Source: Zoogloea sp035335645 (GTDB taxonomy: Bacteria; Pseudomonadota; Gammaproteobacteria; Burkholderiales; Rhodocyclaceae). From it: DNA of 30,996 bases. Position numbers and translations under genes: made by a program. How positions within the stretch are numbered: the first letter of the stretch is position 1; the number at the start of each line of letters is the position of its first letter. The notes under the pieces were generated by a model. It was not told the origin of the DNA, did not search any database, and was given only the letters and a program-made list of their open reading frames with translations. This document shows positions 1 through 7,798 of the stretch, piece after piece. Location: assembly GCA_035335645.1 (NCBI GenBank), contig DAOQMM010000032.1, forward strand, positions 1 through 30,996. Direction: 5' to 3'.

Positions 1-135
1 GGCAGCGGAAAGCACGCCATGCCCGACCGCTGGTTCGACCCGTCACCCCACACCCACGTCGCCCTGGACGATGCGCTGGAACAGGGCCGACTGTTCTGCA
101 ACATGCTGGCCGACAATCTTGCACGGCGTGCGTGA
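1..135 (+). CDS. C-terminal fragment of a probable DEDDh 3'-5' exonuclease
   Basis: The window opens inside a reading frame (frame 1) that ends at TGA 133-135; 44 codons are visible. The fragment contains a His-x-Ala-Leu-Asp-Asp-Ala motif at about residues 20-26 of the visible part. This resembles the ExoIII (H-x4-D) motif of DEDDh exonucleases of the RNase T/DnaQ fold, where the His and second Asp complete the metal-dependent active site. Everything upstream, including the first three acidic motifs, is outside the window, so the family call rests on this one motif. It may belong to the small exoribonuclease group (DUF5051/Rv2179c-like), but that is a guess. It is separated from the next gene by 157 nt containing a palindrome. 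Confidence 0.5.
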   Translation, partial: GSGKHAMPDRWFDPSPHTHVALDDALEQGRLFCNMLADNLARRA

Positions 136-229
136 TGAAGCACCGCTGGTCAGCCTGGGTCGTGGCTTCGCGCACATGGCACACGGCCGTGCGACCCACA
201 ATGAGCCTGCGCTGCACGCGAATCTTTCT

Positions 230-260
230 TTCTGAAAATTACTGTTTTCAGAACTTTAAT
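230..260 (+). promoter_or_regulatory. Palindrome overlapping a candidate promoter of the prpF-like gene
   Basis: A perfect inverted repeat with 9-bp arms (TTCTGAAAA 230-238 and TTTTCAGAA 245-253, 6-nt spacer) is an AT-rich island in GC-rich DNA. It overlaps a possible sigma-70 promoter: CTGAAA (232-237) as -35, a 17-nt spacer, and TTTAAT (255-260) as -10, each matching consensus at 4-5 of 6 positions. A transcript starting near 267 would give a leader of about 25 nt to the ATG at 293. A repressor bound to the palindrome would cover the -35 region. There is no run of T after the stem, so a terminator for the upstream gene is less likely. The operator role is inference. Confidence 0.4.
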
Positions 261-292
261 CATGCCATCCGTACGGTGCGATCCGTCCCGCG

Positions 293-1501
293 ATGAACCC
301 CACCACACCCTCGCCAGCAGCTGATTCCACAGTGACTCGTTTCCCGCCGCCTGTCCGTCCCTGCCGTATCCCTGCCTGCCTGATGCGTGGCGGCACCAGC
401 AAGGGCCTGTTCTTCCTCGAGCAGGATCTGCCCGATGATCCAGACCTGCGTGACCGCCTGCTGATCCGCGCGGTCGGCAGCCCCGACCCCTATCGCCAGC
501 ACATGGACGGCCTCGGCGGAGCCACCTCAAGCACCAGCAAGGTTGTCCTTGTCGGGCCCTCCACTCACCCGGGGTGCGACGTGAACTACCGCTTCGGCGC
601 CGTGGCGGTGGATCGGGCCGTCATCGACTGGTCCGGCAACTGCGGCAATCTGAGTGCCGCCGTGGCGCCTTTTGCCCTGCACCGGGGCCTGGTTCGCGTT
701 CCCCGGGACGGCGTGGCGGTCGTGCGCATCTGGCAGGCAGACATCCGCAAGGTGATCGTTGCCCACATCCCGGTGGCCGATGGCGCAGTGGTCGAAGACG
801 GAGATTTCCAGCTCGACGGCGTGGCATTTCCAGGCGCCGAGATCCGGCTCGACTTCCTCGATCCGGCCGGCGATGGCGAGGCCCTGTTCCCCACCGGCCA
901 TCGACGGGACACGCTGTCGGTAGCCGGCCTCGGAAACGTGGATGCCACCCTCATCAATGCAGGCAATCCGACGGTCTTCGTGCACGCGGACACGCTCGGA
1001 CTGACGGGCACGGAACTTCAGCGGGACGTGAACGGGCAGCCCAAGCTGCTGGCCCGCGCGGAGGCCCTCCGCGCCGCCGCGGCGGTCGCCATGGGCCTCG
1101 CCCCGACCGCTGATGAGGCCACCCGCAATCGACCGCATACGCCCAAGCTGGCCTATGTCGCGGCACCCGCGCCCTACGTGGCATCGGACGGCCGTCAGAT
1201 CGTCGCTGGCGAGGTGGATCTGCTCGTACGGATTTTCTCGATGGGGCCGCTGCATCACGCCATGACAGGAACAGGCGCGGTTGCCATTGCCGTGGCGGCG
1301 GCGATCCCGGGCACGCTGGTCCATGAGGTGGCGCGCGTCAATGCCGGGGGGCGCGTGTGCTTCGGCCATCCCTCGGGCACGCTGACGGCAGGGGCCGACG
1401 CACAGATCGACGCGGCCGGCAACTGGGTCATCCGTCAGGTGAGCATGTCGCGCAGCGCACGACGTCTGATGGACGGCCAGGTATTCATTCCTGCCGTTTA
1501 G
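293..1501 (+). CDS. prpF: PrpF-family isomerase (2-methylaconitate isomerase-like)
   Basis: The 402-aa product matches the PrpF family (diaminopimelate-epimerase fold, two pseudo-symmetric halves) over its whole length, which is close to the usual 390-400 aa. Visible hallmarks are MRGGTSKG at 31-38, a GATSSTSK segment ending at Lys83, and GNCGNLS with Cys117. The Lys-Cys spacing of 34 equals that of Lys73 and Cys107 in characterised PrpF. Family members isomerise 2-methylaconitate in the AcnD-dependent 2-methylcitrate cycle of propionate degradation, but related proteins act on 4-oxalomesaconate or other unsaturated tricarboxylates. No prpB, prpC or acnD is adjacent here, so the substrate is not settled. 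The ATG at 293 lacks a clear Shine-Dalgarno sequence; a GTG at 332 is an alternative, while starting at Met31 would cut off the first strand. It converges on the minus-strand kfrA-like gene with a 15-nt gap. Confidence 0.85.
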   Translation: MNPTTPSPAADSTVTRFPPPVRPCRIPACLMRGGTSKGLFFLEQDLPDDPDLRDRLLIRAVGSPDPYRQHMDGLGGATSSTSKVVLVGPSTHPGCDVNYRFGAVAVDRAVIDWSGNCGNLSAAVAPFALHRGLVRVPRDGVAVVRIWQADIRKVIVAHIPVADGAVVEDGDFQLDGVAFPGAEIRLDFLDPAGDGEALFPTGHRRDTLSVAGLGNVDATLINAGNPTVFVHADTLGLTGTELQRDVNGQPKLLARAEALRAAAAVAMGLAPTADEATRNRPHTPKLAYVAAPAPYVASDGRQIVAGEVDLLVRIFSMGPLHHAMTGTGAVAIAVAAAIPGTLVHEVARVNAGGRVCFGHPSGTLTAGADAQIDAAGNWVIRQVSMSRSARRLMDGQVFIPAV

Positions 1502-1516
1502 CCGTCAAGCGGGCGC

Positions 1517-2572
1517 TCAGGCGCCGCCGGCAGCCATCTTCTTGCGCAGGATGCCCAGTTCCGCCAGCGTCTCGGCCAGCGCGGCCTCGGCGCGCTGGGC
1601 ACGGGCCGTTTCGGCGATTCGCACGTCCTCCATCGCGCGGGCGCGCGCTTCCGCCGCGGCCACGGCCGATTCCTTGCCATGGGCTGCGTCGCTGGCAGTC
1701 TTCAATTGGGCCTGCAAGCGCTCGATGCGTCCTTCCGCAGCGGCCAGGGAAGTCTCCATCTGACGGGCGCGGGACTGGGCCTCGCGCAGCGCTGCACGGG
1801 CCTCTTCAGCCTGCTCGCGCTGACGCGTCTCACGCTCCTCGCGGGTGGCGAGCTGTTGCCGCATGGAGGTGATCTCCGCCAGTTTCTCCTGGCGGGCCAC
1901 ATCAATCTGTTTCATCAGGTGCTCGCGCTCCACGGCACCTCGCTCCTGCTCTTCCTTGAGCGACGCGTTGTAACGGTCCCGGTCGGTCTGGAGGAGCTTG
2001 GCGAGCCGTTCGGATTCCGCGGTGAATTTCTGCTCCCGCGTCTCGGCGGCTTCTTCGAGGAGGCGCACGCGGGTCTCGAGGGCTTCGCGTTGCCGCATCA
2101 GGTCACCGTTCTGCGCACGTAGATCGCCGATGGTGATCTCGCACGCTTCCGCCTTGCGCTCCAGCGTCTCCAGTTGCTGGGCCACGCGAACGGCTTCGGC
2201 GTTCTGGGCACCGATCTGGTCATGCGCCAGCTGCAACTGGGCACGGATCGCCTCACGCTCCTGCTCGAGTTCCACCCTGCGGGATTCCAGCAGCTGTTCG
2301 GCGTGATGCAGGGACATCTGCCAGACCTCTGCCATGAAGCGGTCGGTGGCCGTCACCAGTCCGTCGGGCATGCCTGGAACGCTGCGCTGACGGAAGAAGG
2401 CCGCACCGGTTTCCCGCCGCCACTGGTCGATATACCGCTGGACGATCTCGCTGGATCCCTTGTTGCCCAGCTCGGCGTAGACGAGGTTGAAGGACGGGTT
2501 CTCGCCCTGGGACAGAAGCTGAAAGCAGATCTGCTCCACCGCTTCGAAACTGACACTGCTGCTGCGGGCCAT
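1517..2572 (-). CDS. KfrA-like N-terminal DNA-binding protein with long coiled coil
   Basis: About 351 aa on the minus strand. The first 100 or so residues resemble the KfrA_N DNA-binding domain (PF11740): a helical segment with a motif of the type NPSFNLVYAELGNKGSSEIV followed by a WRRE helix. From about residue 110 to the end the protein is almost pure heptad-like Glu/Gln/Arg/Ala/Leu sequence, a long alpha-helical coiled coil. KfrA of plasmid RK2 is an autoregulated repressor with this architecture and was proposed to help plasmid partition; chromosomal homologues are of unknown role. ATG 2572 is chosen because GGGGGA lies 6-10 nt upstream; an in-frame ATG at 2587 adds five residues but has only a poorly spaced GGGGA. 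It is divergent from the pirin gene, and palindromes that could be its own operators lie between them. Confidence 0.75.
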   Translation of the reverse strand: MARSSSVSFEAVEQICFQLLSQGENPSFNLVYAELGNKGSSEIVQRYIDQWRRETGAAFFRQRSVPGMPDGLVTATDRFMAEVWQMSLHHAEQLLESRRVELEQEREAIRAQLQLAHDQIGAQNAEAVRVAQQLETLERKAEACEITIGDLRAQNGDLMRQREALETRVRLLEEAAETREQKFTAESERLAKLLQTDRDRYNASLKEEQERGAVEREHLMKQIDVARQEKLAEITSMRQQLATREERETRQREQAEEARAALREAQSRARQMETSLAAAEGRIERLQAQLKTASDAAHGKESAVAAAEARARAMEDVRIAETARAQRAEAALAETLAELGILRKKMAAGGA

Positions 2573-2635
2573 GTGTGTTTCCCCCATTTTTCCCCGGATG
2601 GTCTAGTCTGAATCCAGGGGGCACGGTTTCCAAAT

Positions 2636-2673
2636 ATTATACGACCGTATAACGTCAGATTTAATACGGTATT
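2636..2673. promoter_or_regulatory. Two related palindromes in the kfrA-like/pirin divergent promoter region
   Basis: TTATAC-GACC-GTATAA (2637-2652) and AATAC-G-GTATT (2663-2673) are inverted repeats sharing ATAC/GTAT half-sites, 10 nt apart. The first overlaps a perfect TATAAT on the minus strand (complement of 2636-2641), a good -10 for the kfrA-like gene, and TATAAC on the plus strand (2648-2653), a possible -10 towards pirin; neither has a strong -35. KfrA-type proteins are known to bind inverted repeats at their own promoters, so autoregulation is a reasonable inference. Confidence 0.5.
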
Positions 2674-2693
2674 TTTCACGGAGCCACATATTC

Positions 2694-3590
2694 ATGAATT
2701 TCCCGGCCCCTCCCCGCGCCATCGCGGCGATCGAGCGTGAAGGCATCCTCCACCCCCGCGCCGTGGAGCATCTGATCACCGGACAACCCACCCGGGATGG
2801 TGCCGGCGTCACGCTGAACCGCCTCATCACTCCTGCCCTGCAGCGACGCCTGGATCCTTTCCTGATGCTCGACGCCTTTGGCAGCGACAGTCCGGACGAT
2901 TACCTGGCGGGCTTCCCCGATCATCCCCACCGGGGCTTCGAAACGATCACGTTCATGATTGAAGGACGCATGCGCCATCGGGACAGCGTCGGGCACGAAG
3001 GCGTGCTGACAAGCGGCGGTGTCCAGTGGATGGTGGCCGGGCGCGGCGTGATCCATTCCGAATTGCCCGAACAGCAGGACGGGCGCATGGAAGGCTTTCA
3101 GCTCTGGCTCAACCTGGCGGCCCGGGACAAGCTGTGTCCGCCGTGGTACCGCGACATTGCCGCGGCCGACCTGCCCGTCTACACCACGCCGGACGGTGTC
3201 CGCGTGCAGATCATCGCAGGGCGCAGCCACGGCATCCACGGCGCGGTGGAACGTCCCGTCACCGAGCCGCTCTACCTGGACATCCGGATGACCGCCGGGA
3301 GCCACTTCGCGCAGCCGCTGCCCGCCGGCCATAACGCCTTTGTCTGCGTGTATCGCGGACAGGTCTGCTGTGGCGCGGCAGATACGGAGGTCGCAGCCGG
3401 GCGCATGGCGATCCTCGAAACCAACCCCGATGCAGACGGTGTGTTGCTGACTGCAAAGGCGCCGACCCGGCTCATCCTCGTCGCGGGCCGGCCCCTTGGC
3501 GAACCCATCGTCCAGTACGGACCATTCGTCATGAACACCGAACAGGAAATCCGTCAGACCCTTGAGGATTTCCGCGCCGGGCGGTTCTGA
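2694..3590 (+). CDS. Pirin family protein
   Basis: The 298-aa product is a bicupin of the pirin family (usual length 230-300 aa). The metal-binding set is present in the N-terminal cupin: His77 and His79 in the segment FPDHPHRGFET, and His121 and Glu123 in GRGVIHSE. The second cupin (about 180-280) lacks obvious metal ligands, as in other pirins. Some bacterial pirins have quercetin dioxygenase activity and others modulate metabolic enzymes; nothing here indicates which applies. The ATG at 2694 follows a GGAG about 13 nt upstream. The gene is followed 47 nt later by the OsmC-family gene on the same strand, a pairing consistent with a small oxidative-stress operon, which is inference. Confidence 0.92.
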   Translation: MNFPAPPRAIAAIEREGILHPRAVEHLITGQPTRDGAGVTLNRLITPALQRRLDPFLMLDAFGSDSPDDYLAGFPDHPHRGFETITFMIEGRMRHRDSVGHEGVLTSGGVQWMVAGRGVIHSELPEQQDGRMEGFQLWLNLAARDKLCPPWYRDIAAADLPVYTTPDGVRVQIIAGRSHGIHGAVERPVTEPLYLDIRMTAGSHFAQPLPAGHNAFVCVYRGQVCCGAADTEVAAGRMAILETNPDADGVLLTAKAPTRLILVAGRPLGEPIVQYGPFVMNTEQEIRQTLEDFRAGRF

Positions 3591-3637
3591 GTCGTCCGGT
3601 CGCGCCTCACCCTCCGTCCTTCCGGGAAACCTACGCT

Positions 3638-4042
3638 ATGACCATCACCGTCACCCGCGACACTTCAGGTCCCATGCGCCATATCGTCTCCGTCGGCCGT
3701 CACCGCCTGACCGTGGACGAACCGCCCGACGTTGGTGGCGAAGATGCTGGCCCGAATCCCCATGACCTGTACGACGCCGCCCTCGGCGCCTGCAAGGCCC
3801 TGACCCTCGTGTGGTACGCGCGACGCAAGGGCATCCCGCTCGACGCTGTCGAAATCGAAGTGGAGCGGGACGCCAGCCACGAACGCGACGGCCATTACCG
3901 GTTGAGCACGAGGCTGACGCTCGGCGGTCCGCTCGATGAGGCCCAGCGGGCCCAGCTGCTGGCGGTCGCAGCCAGGTGCCCGGTACACAAGCTGATGACC
4001 CAGGTGAGCACCGAAATCGAAACGACCTTGAAGAACGGCTGA
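3638..4042 (+). CDS. OsmC family protein
   Basis: The 134-aa product is a full-length OsmC/Ohr-fold protein. The two conserved cysteines of the family are visible: Cys52 in the helix GACKALT and Cys114 in the segment RCPVHK near the C-terminus. In the family these form a thiol-peroxidase pair reducing organic hydroperoxides, with Arg/Glu assisting. The segment PNPHDLYDAALGAC matches the conserved helix start typical of the YhfA/OsmC-like branch rather than Ohr. It lies downstream of pirin on the same strand with a 47-nt gap and a weak GGGAAA ribosome site. The substrate is not inferable from sequence. Confidence 0.9.
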   Translation: MTITVTRDTSGPMRHIVSVGRHRLTVDEPPDVGGEDAGPNPHDLYDAALGACKALTLVWYARRKGIPLDAVEIEVERDASHERDGHYRLSTRLTLGGPLDEAQRAQLLAVAARCPVHKLMTQVSTEIETTLKNG

Positions 4043-4106
4043 ATACGACATAAAAAAGTAACAGTCACCTTCCTACGTCCATGGCATCGTAGCGGTGCGA
4101 GGAAGG
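4028..4106 (+). promoter_or_regulatory. Region before the injection-system operon: weak promoter candidate and stem-loop
   Basis: The 150-nt gap between the osmC-like stop (4042) and the first injection-system gene (4193) is the only plausible place for the operon promoter. TTGAAG (4028-4033) and TAAAAA (4051-4056) with a 17-nt spacer match consensus at 4 of 6 positions each. Just downstream CCTTCCTACG (4068-4077) can pair with CGTAG (4088-4092) and GAAGG (4102-4106), giving an interrupted hairpin without a T-tract. Both calls are weak; the hairpin could be a transcript-end structure of the osmC gene or a leader element. Confidence 0.25.
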
Positions 4107-4192
4107 CTGTGGTCCCCTCACAGCGTTCCGGCGTCCTCCAATCGGCAGTGCGTGTTTGCGGAGCAATCACCATGAGGCAGGCGGAGTAGGTC

Positions 4193-4783
4193 ATGGCGGG
4201 TCATCGCGCGGTCCTCGGAGTCCTGCAGGCGCTCAAGGAGCGTCTTGATGTGCGCATGCCGCCCCTGACCGGTGGCAGCCCGAAGGCCCTTGTCCTTGGC
4301 TCCCAGACCCTCGCAGCGGGCCCCTCGGGTGAAAACCTGGGCATCTACCTGCACCGCATCGCCATCGACCCCTTTGCCCGCAACCGCTACCTCGCCCCCG
4401 CCCCGCCCCAGCGCACGCCCCGCCCGGAACTGCCCGTCAATCTGCACGTCCTGCTGATTGGCTGGAGCGTCAAGAACGAGACCGAAATCGGCTACCTGGC
4501 CGCGGCCATGCAGATCATCGGCGGCGCCCTCACCCTGGATGTCTCCCACCTGGCCAGCGCCGACGCCACCTGGGACGACCATGACAGCGTGCAGGTGATG
4601 CCCGAAGAGATGAGCACCGAGGATCTCATGCGCCTCTGGGACAGTCTGCCCGGTGACTACCGGCTGTCCACCCCCTACCTCATCAAGACCCTGCGCCTGG
4701 CGCCCGATCTGAGCGCCGACGAGGGCCCGCTGGTGCGCAGCGTACTGATCCCCGCCGGCACGCTGCCCGAGGACGCGCCATGA
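4193..4783 (+). CDS. DUF4255 (Pvc16/Afp16-like) tail terminator of the injection system
   Basis: The 196-aa product is a DUF4255/Pvc16_N protein. Typical features are the N-terminal helix with V...L..ALK.RL, a central strand set with LPVNLHVLLIGWS followed by polar residues and an alanine-rich YLAAAMQII helix, and the C-terminal region with W.SLPGDYRLSTPYL. In Afp and PVC particles the homologue (Afp16/Pvc16) sits at the distal end of the tube and sheath, terminates polymerisation and fixes tail length. It is the first gene of the + strand operon, preceded by a GGAG-type ribosome site; its stop overlaps the ATG of the next gene (ATGA). Confidence in the family is high; the terminator role is by homology. 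Confidence 0.88.
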   Translation: MAGHRAVLGVLQALKERLDVRMPPLTGGSPKALVLGSQTLAAGPSGENLGIYLHRIAIDPFARNRYLAPAPPQRTPRPELPVNLHVLLIGWSVKNETEIGYLAAAMQIIGGALTLDVSHLASADATWDDHDSVQVMPEEMSTEDLMRLWDSLPGDYRLSTPYLIKTLRLAPDLSADEGPLVRSVLIPAGTLPEDAP

Positions 4784-5595
4784 TCCTCGAAACCGTCATC
4801 GTCCACGGCAGCGACTTCATCGAATGGCTGGATGCCTCCGGCAATGCCGGCGGCACCGTCAGGCGGATCGCCCCGGCGCGCCTGCGCATCGAGCTCACCA
4901 AGGCGCCCCGCAACCTGCGGATCGCCCACAAGCCCCGCGCCACGGCCCTCCTCCGCACCACCGACACACCGCTTCCACCGGCCAAGGAGCCTGCCCGACT
5001 GGCCCTCGTCGTGCCCGGTGAGGCGACACCCGCCCAGCGCGTGCCGCCGGCCCAGAATCCCTACCAGATCGAAGGCATTGTCCGCGATCCGGCCGGCGAA
5101 TTCCTGCCCCGCCGCTTCAGCCTGAACGGCGGCACGGCCGCCGGGCACCAGATCAGGTTGTTCCGCTCCCCGCTCGGCAGCCGCTATGGCAGCGCCGGCG
5201 GCGTGTTCGGGCGCCTCACCTTTGCCGACGACGCGCCGGCCGCGTGGGCCCTGGTCGAGCTCAGCGTCAAGCCTCCCCTCGGCGCGACCCAGACCTACAC
5301 GGCCCAGGCCGATGCCCACGGCGAATTCATCCTTCCCCTCGACCGCCTGCCTGCGGTCGCCGTGGACGCGGTGGTCAAGAGCTACCCCGCCACCCTCACC
5401 GTGCTGGCATCCGCAACGACCGATCCGAACACCCCCTTCGATCCGGATGAGCTCGTGGCCTGCGACGTCGCCACCGGCAAGGACGCCGGCGGTCAGCCGG
5501 AGTTTGCCCCGTCCCTGTCCTTCACCTTCACGCCGGGCGCCATCAGCCGAGTGGTCAGTCCGGAACACAGCCTGCTGCGCCTGAAGTCGAACTAA
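4780..5595 (+). CDS. Injection-system protein of unknown role, beta-rich (carboxypeptidase regulatory-like segment)
   Basis: The 271-aa product is not firmly recognised. The N-terminal 60 residues (ending near RLRIELTKAPRNLRI) are strand-rich. A middle region (about 90-240) has repeated strand-turn patterns including ADAHGEFILPL, the kind of segment seen in Ig-like carboxypeptidase regulatory-type domains. No signal peptide or membrane segment is seen. It overlaps the DUF4255 gene by 4 nt and precedes the sheath, so translational coupling to the terminator is likely. I infer a structural or cap-associated accessory protein; a carboxypeptidase-regulatory-like fold is only a pattern-based suggestion. 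Confidence 0.55.
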   Translation: MILETVIVHGSDFIEWLDASGNAGGTVRRIAPARLRIELTKAPRNLRIAHKPRATALLRTTDTPLPPAKEPARLALVVPGEATPAQRVPPAQNPYQIEGIVRDPAGEFLPRRFSLNGGTAAGHQIRLFRSPLGSRYGSAGGVFGRLTFADDAPAAWALVELSVKPPLGATQTYTAQADAHGEFILPLDRLPAVAVDAVVKSYPATLTVLASATTDPNTPFDPDELVACDVATGKDAGGQPEFAPSLSFTFTPGAISRVVSPEHSLLRLKSN

Positions 5596-5613
5596 CCCGC
5601 AAGGAGACCGACC

Positions 5614-7782
5614 ATGCCCGAGTATCTCGCCCCAGGCGTCTTCATCGAGGAGACGAGTTTTCGCCAGAAATCCATCGAAGGGGTCGGGACCAGCGTGGCC
5701 GCCCTTGTCGGTCCCACGCGCAGTGGTCCGCTTCGCGGCACACCCGAAGCGCTCACCAGCTATGCCGAGTTCGAACGCACCTTCGGCGACGCCGAGGATC
5801 TGAAACTCGGTGGCAGTGCCACCCTCAACCTCACGTCCCACGCCGCCCGCGCCTTTTTCGACAACGGTGGCAAGCAGCTCTTCGTGGTACGTGTGGCCGC
5901 CGGCGGCAACGACAGCGACGCGACCAGCACCGGCAGCAGCGCCACCGCCGCTTCGGTGGCCGACAGCAAGGGCAATCTCGCATTCAAAGCCCGATTCCCC
6001 GGCGCTCAGGGCAACCTGACCCTCGAGATCCTGTGGCGCGACACCGAAAACCTGCTTGCCTCCGAGACCGTCGCCAGTGCAGCCGACGGTGTCCAGTACT
6101 ACCTCGATGCCCGCGGCGTCGTTGAGGCCGCCAAGGTCACCGGCGCCATCACCAGCGACAAGTTCCCGGTGGACATCCAGGCCATCGTCCAGAAGGACGG
6201 CGCCAACCTGCGCATTCCCGACGCCCGCGCCACCCTTGTCTCCAAGGCCGACCCCGCCAACCCGGCGCCCGTCGGCGCCAACCAGATCACGGTGCTCGAC
6301 CCCACCAAGCTCCCCGCCGGCACCCAGCTCAGGCGCGTGTATGCCCGCCAGCCCTCCGCCGGTGCCCTGAGCGCCGACGCGCTGGCCGTCCTCACCCTCA
6401 AGGCCGAAGCCGACCTGTCGGCGTTCACCAAGGGCGACCACTGGGGTAAAGCCCTGGTCCTGCGTGGCACCCTCGACAAGGGCGGCCAGACCTTCACCGT
6501 GAAGGGCGACGCGACCCTCAACCCGGGCATCACGAAGGACGTCAGCGTGCCCCTCGCCGCCCTCGCCAGCGTACCGGGCGCGGCCGGCGCCCTGGTGGTC
6601 CAGCGCAGCTTCGATCTGGAAGTGCGCAACGGCGGCCCGGACGGCGAGATCCTCTACGTCTACGGCAGCCTGGACTTCACCGCCTCGGGCGACCGGAGCC
6701 TCGCCAAGGCCCTGCCTGCGGCACCGGAACGCAAGGAGGACGCCCTCCACTCGCCGGTGGCATGCACCGTCAAGACCCTCGACGGCGCGGCGCTCGCGGC
6801 CACGCTCTACACCCTGTTCACCCCGGCGGCCCTGTTTCCCCCGGCCGGCAGCTACAAGGATCCGCGCTACCTCATCACCCTGTCCGGCGGGACCGACGGC
6901 AATGTGCCGGGTGCCGGCGACTACGCCGGCGAGACCAATGAACTCCTCGGCAGCACCGGCCTCGCCGCCCTCGAAGCGGTCGAGGACGTCTCCATCGTCA
7001 TGGTCCCGGCCGCCGCCGCCCACGCCGACACCCACACCGCCGTGCTCATGGAGATGCTCAAGCACTGCCGGCGCATGCGCTACCGGGTCGGTCTGGTGGA
7101 CAGCCGCGAGGGCATGAGCCTGGGCGAAGTGCGCACCTTCCGCAACGACTTCGACGACAGCCGCCTGGCCCTTTACCACCCCTGGGTCACCATCGCCGAT
7201 CCCACCGGCCAGCGGCGCGAGATCACCGTACCGCCCGCAGGATTCATTGCCGGCGTCTACGCGCGCACCGACGTGGACCGGGGCGTCCACAAGGCCCCCG
7301 CCAACGAGACCGTGCTGGGCGCCCTGAGCTTCGAGCAGGACATCAATCAGTTCCAGCAGGAGCTCCTCAACCCCAACGGCATCAACTGCCTGCGCGCCTT
7401 CCCCGGCCGCGGCCTGCGCGTGTGGGGCGGACGCACCCTGTCCAGCGATCCGGAATGGAAATACGTCAATGTGCGGCGCTACTTCCTCTACCTGGAACGC
7501 TCCATCGAAAAATCCACCCAATGGGCGGTCTTCGAGCCCAACGGTGAAGCCCTGTGGGCCAACATCCGCAGCTCGGTCGAGGACTTCCTGTTCAACGAAT
7601 GGAAGAACGGCCGGCTCCTCGGCGGCGCCCCCAAGGAAGCCTATTTCGTCCGTTGTGACCGCTCCACCATGACCCAGAACGACCTGGACAACGGGCGGCT
7701 CGTCTGCGTGGTCGGCGTCGCCCCGTTGCGTCCCGCCGAATTCGTGATCTTCCGCATCGGCCAGAAGACCGCCGACGCCTGA
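5614..7782 (+). CDS. Contractile tail sheath protein (large form)
   Basis: The 722-aa product is a phage/eCIS tail sheath protein. The N-terminus has the classic PGVFIEE start, then IEGVGTSVAALVG, a SYAEFERTFG segment and an ARAFFDNGGKQLFVVRV segment (to about 95). The conserved LSGGTDG lies at about 422-428, and the C-terminal sheath domain (about 530-722) includes PPAGFIAGVYARTD, GINCLRAFPGRGLRVWG, VNVRRYFLYLERSI and GAPKEAYFVRCD. Between about 105 and 390 is an alanine/threonine-rich insertion, which makes it about twice the length of Pvc2 (roughly 350 aa) and nearer T4 gp18. The sheath polymerises around the tube and contracts to drive injection. AAGGAG lies upstream of ATG 5614. This is the only copy with a full N-terminus in the window. 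Confidence 0.96.
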   Translation: MPEYLAPGVFIEETSFRQKSIEGVGTSVAALVGPTRSGPLRGTPEALTSYAEFERTFGDAEDLKLGGSATLNLTSHAARAFFDNGGKQLFVVRVAAGGNDSDATSTGSSATAASVADSKGNLAFKARFPGAQGNLTLEILWRDTENLLASETVASAADGVQYYLDARGVVEAAKVTGAITSDKFPVDIQAIVQKDGANLRIPDARATLVSKADPANPAPVGANQITVLDPTKLPAGTQLRRVYARQPSAGALSADALAVLTLKAEADLSAFTKGDHWGKALVLRGTLDKGGQTFTVKGDATLNPGITKDVSVPLAALASVPGAAGALVVQRSFDLEVRNGGPDGEILYVYGSLDFTASGDRSLAKALPAAPERKEDALHSPVACTVKTLDGAALAATLYTLFTPAALFPPAGSYKDPRYLITLSGGTDGNVPGAGDYAGETNELLGSTGLAALEAVEDVSIVMVPAAAAHADTHTAVLMEMLKHCRRMRYRVGLVDSREGMSLGEVRTFRNDFDDSRLALYHPWVTIADPTGQRREITVPPAGFIAGVYARTDVDRGVHKAPANETVLGALSFEQDINQFQQELLNPNGINCLRAFPGRGLRVWGGRTLSSDPEWKYVNVRRYFLYLERSIEKSTQWAVFEPNGEALWANIRSSVEDFLFNEWKNGRLLGGAPKEAYFVRCDRSTMTQNDLDNGRLVCVVGVAPLRPAEFVIFRIGQKTADA

Positions 7783-7798
7783 CCTGGAGAGCTGAACC

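Noticed and set aside
182..191. Palindrome CACGGCCGTG upstream of the prpF-like gene
   Set aside because: A 10-bp GC palindrome is expected often in GC-rich DNA, and no paired copy or promoter element lies next to it.
1512..1525. Stem-loop GGCGC-TCAG-GCGCC between the convergent prpF-like and kfrA-like genes
   Set aside because: The stem is only 5 bp, with no T-tract in either direction, and such short GC hairpins are common by chance in this composition.
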